Below, in pieces: positions 1-7,989 of a DNA stretch of 37,560 nucleotides (position 1 is its first letter; each line of letters begins with the position of its first letter). Origin of the DNA: a virus. A program made the translations under genes and the position numbers. The DNA is taken from the IMG/VR virus record IMGVR_UViG_3300042294_002561, positions 1-37,560 of that record. The stretch is one strand, 5' to 3'. The notes under the pieces are model-generated. The model saw only the letters and a program-made list of their open reading frames with translations. It was not told where the DNA came from and made no database searches.

Positions 1-264
1 TTGAACGGCTGGGAGTTCGGAGTGCTGGCGATCGTCGCGCTGACATGCGCGCTGCCCGTCGCGGCGGTGTCATGGGCGTTGGTGCGCGTCAATCTCCGCC
101 TCGCCGACCAGAACCGCGACTTGCTGAAGGCGATCCTCGCCAGCAGCGAAAGGCCGCAGGCTGCCGCCGTCGCGGGCGCCATGGAGATCACTGATCGCGA
201 GAAGGTGGCGCAGGAAACCATGGGGCGCGCGACTCTGCCTCGCCGCCACGCAGGAGCAGGATGA
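1..264 (+). CDS. Small membrane protein, possibly 5'-truncated
   Basis: Open frame of at least 87 residues that begins with TTG at the first base of the window, so the real start may lie upstream. Residues about 7-29 form one hydrophobic transmembrane segment (VLAIVALTCALPVAAVSWAL), followed by a charged, helix-prone tail (RLADQNRDLLKAILASSER). Its stop overlaps the portal start as ATGA, which indicates translational coupling with head genes. A single-span membrane protein beside a portal could be a lysis accessory or a virion membrane protein, but no family is recognised. Confidence 0.6.
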   Translation: MNGWEFGVLAIVALTCALPVAAVSWALVRVNLRLADQNRDLLKAILASSERPQAAAVAGAMEITDREKVAQETMGRATLPRRHAGAG

Positions 265-2303
265 AGCTCGACGAAGGCAATCTGATCGAGATGATCGACA
301 AGCGTGTCGGTCTCCACGAGTCGCGTCTCGAGCGCCTCGCACTCGAGGAATCGTGGATCTCGAACGTCGCCTTCTGGAGCGGCAAGCAACGCTTCTTCTT
401 CGAGCAGGGACGCCTGTTCGACGCCGGCATCGACGACCCCGAGGCGGCGACGCACTACAAGGTGAACCTCATCCGCTCGCGCGTGCTCGCCGCATGCGCG
501 AAGGTGCTCGCGGTCAACGCGGAGTTCCGCTGCCGTCCGCCCACCGGCACCAGCCGCGACCGCGAACTCGCGCAGCTTGCCGAGCGCGTCTTCGATCACA
601 TCCGCGAAGTCACCGACTTCGAGTGGCATCTCATGATGTCCACGCTGTGGAAGGCCGTCTGCGGTTCGTCCTTCCTCAAGATCACCTGGGATCCGTTCAA
701 GGGGGAGCCTGATCGCTTCTACCTGTCGGATGCGCAGAACCGCCGCGTCATCCCCGAGCAGATGCTTTCTCAGGCAATCAAGCAGGAGAAGGACAGGGCC
801 GGGCTCTTCGAGGACTACTCCCCTGGCGATATCTCAGTTAGCGTCCTGTCGCCGTTTGCCGCGTTCCAGGATACGAGCAGCCGCGACTCGCAGATGATGG
901 GCTGCCAGTGGTTCGCGGAGAAGCACTACGTCGACATCGACCGCATCGCGGAACGCTTCGACATCGACCCCAAGGACATCCAGCCGATGGAGGCGGATGC
1001 CGGACTGCGCAACTACGAGGAGGCCATCGCGTTCATGTCGAACGGATCCGGCTTGTCGCTCGTGGACTGGGCGCAGCCCGAGGACAAGCGCGGCAAGCGC
1101 ACCCAGTACGTCGAGCTCTGGCAGCGACCGAGCAAGCAGTACCCGCGCGGCATGCGCGTCGTGTACGCGGGCGGGCGCATCCTCAACCTCAATCGCGCCG
1201 GCGGTCTCGACAATCCCTACATCGCCGACCGCACCGGCTGGTCGCACCTGCCCTACGTCAAGGACGATTGGTGTCCGCACCCCGGCAGGTTCTGGGGCGC
1301 GTCGCTCGTCGAGGATCTGCTCGGGCCGCAGTACTACCTCAACGAAGCCCGCACCGTGATGATGCAGTTCATGGAGACGTTCGGTCTCCCGAACACCTAC
1401 GTCGGCGACCAGTCGGGCATCGACACCGACAGCATGCCGGTCGGCGGTGGACGCATCTACCAGGTCAACGAGGTGTCTTCGTTCAAGGTGCAGCACGGCC
1501 CCCCGCCCCAGATCCCGCCCGACGTGGCGCGGTTCATGGACGTGTGCGAAGCCGACCTCAACAAGGCCGCCGCGCAGTCCGAGATCAACGCCGAGGGATT
1601 GCCTGGGCAACTTCGTTCGGGCAGCGCCGTGCGAGCCATCAACGAGGAGCGGTTCATCACGCTGACCGTGCCCTCCAAGTCCACGCTCCGCACCGTGCGC
1701 GACGCCGGCAAGATCTGCCTCGCGCTCGGCAAGATGTACTACGGCCCCAAGCGCACCATGCGCTACCTCGGCGAGGACGCGGAATGGGTCGTCGAGGAGT
1801 TCGACGGCTCCGACCTGCTCAACGACTTCGTCATCGTCGGCAACCCGTCCGTCGCGGACACGCTCGGCTCCGCGCGCGAGGAGATGCTGGACGCCCTGCA
1901 AGCCGGCGCGTTCAACCCGCAGTTCGACGAGCAGACACGCGCGCTCATCCTGAAGGGCCTGCACTACAACACCAGCGACGAGTTCATCAAGCGAACCCTC
2001 CAGGCGGAGCGGAACCAAGAGCGCGAGATCCAGGAGATGATCAAGGATCCGCTCAAGTACGGCGACGAAGGCTACCCCGTCATGGAGTGGGAGGACCACG
2101 CCAAGGAATCGACGGTCATCATCGCGTACATGTACACGCCGGAGTTCAAGGGGCTGCCCGTGCAGACGCAGGCGCTCATCACAGACCACTGGAAGAAGCA
2201 TCAGATGTTCATCCAGCAAGCCCAGATGCAGGCCATGCAGATGGCCGAAGCAGTCAAGGGCATCCCAGGCCAAGTCGGCCAAGCATCCCAACCTTCATTC
2301 TGA
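261..2303 (+). CDS. Portal protein
   Basis: This 680-residue protein fits a podovirus-type portal, the dodecameric ring at the capsid vertex through which DNA is packaged and ejected. Supporting features are the length, the position before scaffold and capsid genes, and the portal-like pattern: an alpha-helical N-terminal clamp region, a central part with Trp/Tyr-rich strands (TQYVELWQRPSKQY; YVKDDWCPHPGRFWG) and a PQYYLNEARTVMMQFME helix. A long helical, Gln/Met-rich C-terminus (IQQAQMQAMQMAEAVKG) is typical of the barrel or crown. The ATG overlaps the upstream stop, with AGGAG just before it. The family call is by pattern and synteny. The terminase is not in the window. Confidence 0.85.
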   Translation: MKLDEGNLIEMIDKRVGLHESRLERLALEESWISNVAFWSGKQRFFFEQGRLFDAGIDDPEAATHYKVNLIRSRVLAACAKVLAVNAEFRCRPPTGTSRDRELAQLAERVFDHIREVTDFEWHLMMSTLWKAVCGSSFLKITWDPFKGEPDRFYLSDAQNRRVIPEQMLSQAIKQEKDRAGLFEDYSPGDISVSVLSPFAAFQDTSSRDSQMMGCQWFAEKHYVDIDRIAERFDIDPKDIQPMEADAGLRNYEEAIAFMSNGSGLSLVDWAQPEDKRGKRTQYVELWQRPSKQYPRGMRVVYAGGRILNLNRAGGLDNPYIADRTGWSHLPYVKDDWCPHPGRFWGASLVEDLLGPQYYLNEARTVMMQFMETFGLPNTYVGDQSGIDTDSMPVGGGRIYQVNEVSSFKVQHGPPPQIPPDVARFMDVCEADLNKAAAQSEINAEGLPGQLRSGSAVRAINEERFITLTVPSKSTLRTVRDAGKICLALGKMYYGPKRTMRYLGEDAEWVVEEFDGSDLLNDFVIVGNPSVADTLGSAREEMLDALQAGAFNPQFDEQTRALILKGLHYNTSDEFIKRTLQAERNQEREIQEMIKDPLKYGDEGYPVMEWEDHAKESTVIIAYMYTPEFKGLPVQTQALITDHWKKHQMFIQQAQMQAMQMAEAVKGIPGQVGQASQPSF

Positions 2304-2306
2304 TTC

Positions 2307-2957
2307 ATGCAAGACGCAAACCCCATCAAGCCCAAGGGCGCCAGGCGCGAAGAACACGCCGACGCCGCCAACATCGCGACGCAGCTCAAGGAGCTGTCCG
2401 CGTCCCGCGCCACCGTCGAGAAGGCGACCAACCTGCTGACCCCCATGTTCCCGATCGACGGGGACAACGAGAAGGAGGTCGAGGCCGCCGACGTGCTACT
2501 CGAGGAGGTCTACAAGCAGCAGCGCCGTCGCACCGAAGAGGAGAAGGACAATGAGAACTCCATCTACCACTTCTTCGTCAAGTGCCGGAACCAGCACCCC
2601 GAGGGGCAACCCAGCCACGGCGTCTACCTGACGCTGAACCCCGAGACCGGACTGGTTCGATCCGATCAGTGGAAGAGCGCCTACAAGCCCAACCCGAAGT
2701 CGGCGTGGTACGAGGACATCCTCTGCCAAGTGTGCCTGCGGTATTACGGGCAGAAGGTCGAACTGCCCGTCGTGGTCGGAGCCGGCGGCTCGTTCACCGT
2801 CGACCAGCGGTGGTTGTGGCGCAGGCCCAAGGATCCCAAGCGCGCCTCCATCGAGGGCGAGTCACGAGCCAACCCCATGGGCCTTCCGTCCCAGAACAAT
2901 GGCCGCGATGAAGCCAACAGGCGCGCCGCCGCCGCCGGCTACGAGGTGATCCCGTGA
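2307..2957 (+). CDS. Hypothetical protein between portal and scaffold
   Basis: A 216-residue protein of unrecognised family, starting 4 bases after the portal stop. The N-terminal 90 residues are charged and helical (LLEEVYKQQRRRTEEEKDNEN). The middle part is mixed alpha/beta with Trp/Tyr and Cys (FFVKCRNQHP, CQVCLRYYG). The C-terminus is basic and probably disordered (WRRPKDPKRASIEGESRANP). The CQVC pair plus an earlier Cys could bind metal, but no complete zinc-ribbon pattern is present. Position argues for a head-assembly role. Its stop overlaps the next gene's GTG/ATG region. Confidence 0.7.
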   Translation: MQDANPIKPKGARREEHADAANIATQLKELSASRATVEKATNLLTPMFPIDGDNEKEVEAADVLLEEVYKQQRRRTEEEKDNENSIYHFFVKCRNQHPEGQPSHGVYLTLNPETGLVRSDQWKSAYKPNPKSAWYEDILCQVCLRYYGQKVELPVVVGAGGSFTVDQRWLWRRPKDPKRASIEGESRANPMGLPSQNNGRDEANRRAAAAGYEVIP

Positions 2958-3748
2958 GCGAACAACAACCCCAGCAGCCCGGCGCCGTTCCCTACGCGCC
3001 CGACAACGCCGTCGTCCGCCTCAAGGTGGATGGACGCGAGATGGATACCACCGTGGCGGACCTGCGCAAGAGCGCGCAGATGGCGTCCGCCGCAGAGAAG
3101 CGACTTCAGGAAGCGAACGCGCTCAAGGCACAGCATGCCGGCGCCATCGAGTTCGCCTCCCAGATGGAGACGCTGTTGCGCACCAACCCCGACGCGGCCC
3201 TTGCGGAGATCCAGAGACGTGCGTCTCAACTGCATGGCCGCCCCATCGGAGTTGGCTCCACCGATGCGAGTTATTCGGGCGAGGAACTGGATCCTGTCAC
3301 CAAGCAGACCAGATCCGAGCTCATGCAGATCCAGAGCAAGATCGCGGAGCTCACAAAGTTCCGCGATGAATTGACCACCCAGTCGCACATGGATCGCATC
3401 AAGTCCGTCGTCGGCTCGCTGCCCCTATACCAAGGGAACGCGAAGGCGCGGGAACAAGCTGAGGTTGTGGTCGCGGCTTACCAGATGGCGAACCCATCGA
3501 AGCCGCTGGAGGAGGTGGCTGCCGAACTGCACGCGCTGCAGGCCGACATGCTCTCCGACTTCATGTCTTCCCAACGTGACCAAAGGGCTTCCGCCGCGTC
3601 GCAACTGGCTGGCATCCCGCCCGCCGCCGGCACGCCTGGACTGACTGCCAACACCCCGCCGAAGCCTTCGGCGAAGGATCTGCAATCGGGCCAATGGCGC
3701 TCCGGCTTCAAGTCGTTCATGAACCAGCTCAGGAACGACGTCCGGTAG
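2954..3748 (+). CDS. Capsid scaffolding protein
   Basis: A 264-residue, highly charged protein rich in Ala, Gln, Glu and Lys and predicted to be mostly helical, directly upstream of the major capsid gene, the classic scaffold position. The N-terminus is disordered (MSEQQPQQPGAVPYAP). Helical stretches (AEKRLQEANALKAQH; LMQIQSKIAELTKFRDEL) could form coiled coils. The C-terminus ends in a short basic segment (WRSGFKSFMNQLRNDVR), comparable to the capsid-binding helix-turn-helix tail of podovirus scaffolds. Start is GTG at 2954 with the upstream stop overlapping. No protease signature is seen. The call rests on composition and synteny. Confidence 0.75.
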   Translation: MSEQQPQQPGAVPYAPDNAVVRLKVDGREMDTTVADLRKSAQMASAAEKRLQEANALKAQHAGAIEFASQMETLLRTNPDAALAEIQRRASQLHGRPIGVGSTDASYSGEELDPVTKQTRSELMQIQSKIAELTKFRDELTTQSHMDRIKSVVGSLPLYQGNAKAREQAEVVVAAYQMANPSKPLEEVAAELHALQADMLSDFMSSQRDQRASAASQLAGIPPAAGTPGLTANTPPKPSAKDLQSGQWRSGFKSFMNQLRNDVR

Positions 3749-3774
3749 CCCACAACCAAACCAAGGACTGATCC

Positions 3775-5250
3775 ATGTCTGTGACCGCAAGCAACGGTGT
3801 TGCATACAACACCCAAGCGTACGGCGCCACGACCGGCGCCGGCTACTACGACAACCTCCTCACCAACTACTTCCTGCAGCTCCTGCCGGACGCCCGCAAC
3901 AACTCGACCGTGCTCTTGAGCATGATCGACAAGCGTCCGCATCAAGCCGTCTCGGGCAAGTACATCGTGTTCCCCGTGCGGTTCGGTCGCTCGACCGGCC
4001 TCAACAACGTGGGTTACGGTGGCGTCATTCCCGACCCCGGCTTCCAGCCGTCGCTGACCTACTCGACCATCACCCGCAAGGGCATGGCCCGCATCGCGCT
4101 GGATGGCGACACCATCCGGCACGGCAAGACGAACGGCGGAGCCTACGCCGAAGCCTTGCAGATCGAGATGGAAGGCATCGTGGACGACATCATGATCGAC
4201 CGCGCCCGCCAGGTCCACAACGACGGATCGGGTCGGATCGCGGAAGTGAACACAATCGGCAGCACGACCCCCGACGCCGATGGCTGCATCTCCGTCACGC
4301 TCAAGGTGAACTCGTCGATCGAAGGCGCCGCGACCACTCGCGCCGCCGGTACGCTCGACAAGTACATCGAGCCTGGGATGCGCGTGGCGGTGTTCACCAA
4401 CGCTGGTGCTATTCAGACCTTCGCTCCCGCTTCTGGTGGTGTCGCCAACGCATTCACGGTGTTCGACGTCACCGTGTCTGGAGCAACCGTGACGGTTCGT
4501 CTCCGAGACGCCTTGAACGTGGCGTTGGCTTCAGGCGCAGGAGCGTTCAGCGGATCTTGGGCCAATGCTTGGGTGGTTCGCTGTGGCAACGGCGTCGCGC
4601 TCGGTACTGCCCCTGCTCGCGTTGACACTGCCTATCGTCGCGAGATGATGGGCATCGGCGGCGTCTTCACGGATGTCGGCGTGCTCAATGGCATGGGTGC
4701 CTCGGGCTCGCAGCAATCGGCTGCGGAAGACGACACCGGCACTGCGACGACTTGGTTCCAAGGCATCACTGCCGCGAGCCAGTCGTTCAACCGTTCCGTG
4801 GTCCTCGACAACGGCGGCGCGGGCAACCGTCCGCTGACCGAGGAGCTGATGCAGCAGGCGATGTCCGACGCCGAGGAGATCAACAACGCCAACATCGAGT
4901 TGATCCTCTCGTCGTTCCCGACCTACAACTCGTACGTGAAGTTGCTGACGCCGGACAAGCGCTACAACAACACGCTCGAGCTGCAGGGCGGCCACAAGAC
5001 GCTGACGTTCAACGGCGTCGGCTGGGTGAAGGACCGCTTCTGCTACCAGAACCGCGTGTACTTCCTCGCCCTGGACCAGTTCCACATCCTCGAGACGGCT
5101 CCGATGCAACCCCTCGTTGGTGGCGATGTCACCACGTGGGAGCGCCTGCCCGACCTCGACAAGTACTGGCGCGGCTGGACGTGGGAGGACAACATGATCG
5201 TGGAGGTCCGCAACCGCACGGGTGCCGTCCTCACCGAGCTGTCGAGCTGA
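3775..5250 (+). CDS. Major capsid protein
   Basis: This 491-residue protein has the features of an HK97-fold major capsid protein. There is an N-terminal arm (GVAYNTQAYGATTGAGYYDN), then an E-loop/P-domain-like region (GKYIVFPVRFGRSTGLNNVGYGG; ARIALDGDTIRHGKTNGGAY) and a spine-helix-like EALQIEMEGIVDDIMIDRA. Residues about 145-270 look like an inserted beta-rich domain (AVFTNAGAIQTFAPASGG, VTVSGATVTVRLRDAL), which would explain a length above the usual 320-400. The C-terminal part (LIL SSFPTY...YNNTLELQGG) resembles the A-domain. It follows the scaffold by 26 bases, with AAGGAC before the ATG. The fold call is by pattern and position. Confidence 0.85.
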   Translation: MSVTASNGVAYNTQAYGATTGAGYYDNLLTNYFLQLLPDARNNSTVLLSMIDKRPHQAVSGKYIVFPVRFGRSTGLNNVGYGGVIPDPGFQPSLTYSTITRKGMARIALDGDTIRHGKTNGGAYAEALQIEMEGIVDDIMIDRARQVHNDGSGRIAEVNTIGSTTPDADGCISVTLKVNSSIEGAATTRAAGTLDKYIEPGMRVAVFTNAGAIQTFAPASGGVANAFTVFDVTVSGATVTVRLRDALNVALASGAGAFSGSWANAWVVRCGNGVALGTAPARVDTAYRREMMGIGGVFTDVGVLNGMGASGSQQSAAEDDTGTATTWFQGITAASQSFNRSVVLDNGGAGNRPLTEELMQQAMSDAEEINNANIELILSSFPTYNSYVKLLTPDKRYNNTLELQGGHKTLTFNGVGWVKDRFCYQNRVYFLALDQFHILETAPMQPLVGGDVTTWERLPDLDKYWRGWTWEDNMIVEVRNRTGAVLTELSS

Positions 5251-5265
5251 AAGGAGGCTGATCCA

Positions 5266-6075
5266 ATGGCATCAGTCCTTTTCAAGAACACTGGCGGAGG
5301 CCAGGCATACAAGGCATCGAACTTGTATGGTCCGATCTACGAACTGCCGCCGGATGAAGCGCAGGGCATTTGCCCTACGTTCACGATGGCAAACGTGCCG
5401 ACTGGAGAAATTGGCCCTTGGACCAATGTTCCATTGCAGGCATCGGGAACGAACAACCAGCTTGGCTTTCACTTGACTGGCAAGATCGTGTTGTCGCGAC
5501 CAATGGCGCCGATGTTCATCAAGAGCGCAACTGCCGTTACGTTCAACTACGAAATTGATGGGTTCGATCATTTCGGTGATCCAATCCAATCAAACGGAAC
5601 GATTGGGGCTGCCACGCTCGGCGGTAGAACCTTCAGGATCTTCAGCGTCGTGACTGCAGTTCGTGTCCAAAGAACCGACACGACGGCTGGCTCGGCAACG
5701 ATCAATGTTGGTTATGAATCAAACGTAGCCTCTGGCAACGGCGCCGTAATGGTTCTGCCGTTGCCGGTCAAGTTGGACTCTCCAAGCTACTTGATGGGCC
5801 TTCAGTTGATTGATGCCGCTGGCTTGACGCTTACAACGGCTGGTGGTTACGCGGTCAATACGATCGTGCTGGCCGCTGGAGCTCCCACGAACACCGTTGT
5901 TCCCACCAGTGCTTTGCTGCCGGCAGCCAACAATGTCGTTGGGTGGACTGCGGCCAAGCTGGCTCCGTTGGGAGTGATGGCTGTGACTCGTGCGATCTAC
6001 GCTAACGCCGCAGCCAACGCCGTCACTCCGAGGTATCGTCCCGTGTTCATCGCCGACCTCGTGAAGACGACATGA
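5266..6075 (+). CDS. Virion structural protein, possible capsid decoration protein
   Basis: A 269-residue, beta-rich protein low in charge and rich in Ala, Thr, Val and Gly, translated from a strong AAAGGAGG site 15 bases after the capsid stop. Position and composition suggest a minor head or decoration protein; no family is recognised. Segments such as VTFNYEIDGFDHFGDPIQSNG and FRIFSVVTAVRVQRTDTTAGS look like alternating strands. Codon use is visibly more AT-rich than in the capsid gene (many AAT, TTG, GAA and CCA codons), which suggests later acquisition or a different selection regime. It overlaps the next ATG by four bases. Confidence 0.7.
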   Translation: MASVLFKNTGGGQAYKASNLYGPIYELPPDEAQGICPTFTMANVPTGEIGPWTNVPLQASGTNNQLGFHLTGKIVLSRPMAPMFIKSATAVTFNYEIDGFDHFGDPIQSNGTIGAATLGGRTFRIFSVVTAVRVQRTDTTAGSATINVGYESNVASGNGAVMVLPLPVKLDSPSYLMGLQLIDAAGLTLTTAGGYAVNTIVLAAGAPTNTVVPTSALLPAANNVVGWTAAKLAPLGVMAVTRAIYANAAANAVTPRYRPVFIADLVKTT

Positions 6076-6569
6076 GGAAGCGCACCGTTCCGATGACCGA
6101 CTCGGAGCGGCGCCGCGTGAGCTGGCAGCCGGCGGATCCCATCTGGGCGCCGTCGGCTGCCTTGTCCCGCGTTCGTCGCCTTCTGCGCGACTACGACCCC
6201 TGCCTCAGCATCTGGTGGTCGCCCATCCGCCGCATGTCCAGCGAGGTGCCTGGGCGGTGGCGCGTCGTGCGCTACTCGGTGAACATGGCCGAGTGGGACA
6301 CGGTCTTCTACTGGGAGGGGGATCAGGGCGAGTTCCTGAACGAATTCCCCGCCGAGACCATCCTCGCGCGCGTGCGCGCCTGCGACCTGACCAAGCAGGG
6401 CAAGAACCTCCAGGAGGTCGCCGACGAGGTCGAGCGGCACAACGACCGCCTGCGGGAGACCCGCAAGAAGGAACTCGCCGAGCAGGCGTGGAAGACCGCC
6501 CACGAGCGGGCCGAGCACGCCGCCGGCATCAAGAGGACGTACGCCACCGCGAAGGTTGACGCGCCCTAG
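6072..6569 (+). CDS. Hypothetical phage protein in head cluster
   Basis: A 165-residue basic protein starting in an ATGA overlap with the preceding structural gene. The N-terminal half has a Trp/Arg-rich stretch (SIWWSPIRRMSSEVPGRWRVV) and a YSVNMAEWDTVFYWEGDQ segment of likely beta strands. The C-terminal half is one long charged helix (LQEVADEVERHNDRLRETRKKELAEQ). The organisation, a small globular domain followed by a coil, is seen in small proteins of phage head clusters, but no function can be named. It uses the GC-rich codons of the surroundings, unlike its left neighbour. Confidence 0.65.
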   Translation: MRKRTVPMTDSERRRVSWQPADPIWAPSAALSRVRRLLRDYDPCLSIWWSPIRRMSSEVPGRWRVVRYSVNMAEWDTVFYWEGDQGEFLNEFPAETILARVRACDLTKQGKNLQEVADEVERHNDRLRETRKKELAEQAWKTAHERAEHAAGIKRTYATAKVDAP

Positions 6570-6601
6570 CCCAGTCGGTACAACGACTTCGGGGGGGCTT
6601 C

Positions 6602-7594
6602 TTGAACGTAACCCAGTTCATCGCGGAGGTTCAGGACGTGCTCGACGATCCGAGCGCGGCCAAGTACCCCATTGCCACCATCGTCCGTCACGGCGACCGC
6701 CAGCTACGCGGCATGTACCGCACGATGGTGGAGGCGAACAAGGAGTACTCCAACTTCACGATGTGCGTCGACGGCGCTTCGGCCACGAAGCTCATGTCGG
6801 ACGTGTACGAGTACCGCCTGCCCACTTGGGTGATGGCGTGCGTGAAGGTGTACCGCCGGAGCAACGACCCCAGCTCGACGCCGACCTTCAGCCCGTACAA
6901 GTGGAGCACGCTCGGCAACGTGACCCAAGGGCAGGAGATCCCGAAGTGGGTCGCCAACGAGCGCGTGCCGCACTGGTCGTGGGAGGGCAACAACACCCTG
7001 CGGCTGTGGCACTTCACGAGCCCCGAGGACTTGATGCTGCGGGTGGTCGTCCGTCCGCCCAAGATGTTCAAGGGCAAGATCGTCACGGTCTCCGCCTCGG
7101 CCAACCTGCTGTACCTGCCTGGGCCGATCTTCGGGGAGATCGAGCCCGAGGAGGGTTCGTACATCAACAGCGACTGGCAGGTCACGACGACGGCCAACGT
7201 GAACGCCGCGCACTACGGGGAGGTGCGCCGCTGCATCTACTCGAATGGCGCGACGATCCTGTCTCCCTCGGGCGCCCGCGTGCATGAGCTGACGTTCGAC
7301 GCCGCGTTCACGAACGCCTTGGCGCAGGACGACATCGTCGAGACGATGGTCATGCTGCCCGACCAGCACTGCCGCTACCTCGTGCTGCGCACGGCGCAGG
7401 GCTGCTTCCAGAAGAAGAACAACATCCCCGGCATGAGGGCCATCCAGCCCGAGCTCGCCGAGGAAGGTGTGAAGTTCACGACGTACGCTGGCGGTCCTCG
7501 GGACGCGAGGGGGCCGACGATGTACAAGCGCGGGATGCGGCATCGCGGCCCGTTGGATCCTGACCGCGTCAACTTCTGGGGATGGTGGTACTGA
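6602..7594 (+). CDS. Head-tail connector (adaptor-like) protein
   Basis: A 330-residue protein starting at a TTG. The frame has a stop at 6557-6559 and no ATG between it and the TTG, so TTG is the best start. A run of seven Gs precedes it in place of a normal ribosome site. The N-terminus (VTQFIAEVQDVLDDPSAAKYPIATIVRHGDRQLRGMY) is a helical segment resembling adaptor or gatekeeper proteins that bind under the portal. The rest is beta-rich (SDVYEYRLPTWVMACVKVYRR; VRVHELTFDAAF-like strands). It ends with a basic Arg/Tyr/Trp-rich tail. Position between capsid genes and the nozzle gene supports a connector role; the family is not certain. Confidence 0.6.
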   Translation: MNVTQFIAEVQDVLDDPSAAKYPIATIVRHGDRQLRGMYRTMVEANKEYSNFTMCVDGASATKLMSDVYEYRLPTWVMACVKVYRRSNDPSSTPTFSPYKWSTLGNVTQGQEIPKWVANERVPHWSWEGNNTLRLWHFTSPEDLMLRVVVRPPKMFKGKIVTVSASANLLYLPGPIFGEIEPEEGSYINSDWQVTTTANVNAAHYGEVRRCIYSNGATILSPSGARVHELTFDAAFTNALAQDDIVETMVMLPDQHCRYLVLRTAQGCFQKKNNIPGMRAIQPELAEEGVKFTTYAGGPRDARGPTMYKRGMRHRGPLDPDRVNFWGWWY

Positions 7595-7595
7595 C

Positions 7596-7988
7596 ATGAC
7601 GAGCTTTCGCGATAGCGCGGCGACGCGGGTGATGATTCTGACGGCAGCCGGCACGTTCTATCCGACTGGCCGTGCGATCGGCGCAGCCAAGGCTGCAGGC
7701 GGGGTATTCGCCAGCACCGACACGGTGGATAGCACTGCCGCCAACAGCGTATTCCAGACAGGGAACACGAAGTATGCGGTCCTGCATCGCATCTATGTCG
7801 TTACCGCTGGAACATCCGTTCAATTGCGAGAAGCTCAAGGGGCTACCAACTTGACTCCTGCGTATGGAACCACGGTTGCGGGAACTGTGATCGACTTCAC
7901 TCCAGGCGTGATCATCCCGCAGGGCTTCAGTGTCGTGACGGTTGGCACCCACACGCTTCACATCATCTACAGCCTCCTCGAGAACTGA
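7596..7988 (+). CDS. Small virion protein
   Basis: A 130-residue beta-rich protein with low charge, abundant Thr, Val, Ala and Gly, and a helical N-terminus (TSFRDSAATRVMIL). Segments YAVLHRIYVVTAGTSVQLREAQ and VIDFTPGVIIPQGFSVVTVGTHTLHIIYS look like a beta sandwich with an aromatic/hydrophobic core, a form common among head-decoration and tail-appendage proteins. It sits directly before the giant nozzle gene, and its TGA overlaps the ATG/GTG cluster where that gene begins. The same pattern recurs in the 114-residue gene at 28432, so the two may be distantly related. Function unknown. Confidence 0.6.
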   Translation: MTSFRDSAATRVMILTAAGTFYPTGRAIGAAKAAGGVFASTDTVDSTAANSVFQTGNTKYAVLHRIYVVTAGTSVQLREAQGATNLTPAYGTTVAGTVIDFTPGVIIPQGFSVVTVGTHTLHIIYSLLEN

Positions 7989-7989
7989 T

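Noticed and set aside
834-2291. Long open frame opposite the portal gene (485 codons)
   Set aside because: It is a shadow in GC-rich DNA. The product is Leu/Val/Asp/His-rich without domain pattern, and the portal frame has clear protein-like features.
6591-6597. Run of seven Gs as a possible frameshift site fusing the 165- and 330-residue genes
   Set aside because: The upstream gene stops at 6567-6569 before the run, so slippage there cannot join the frames. The run more likely serves as a poor ribosome site for the TTG start.
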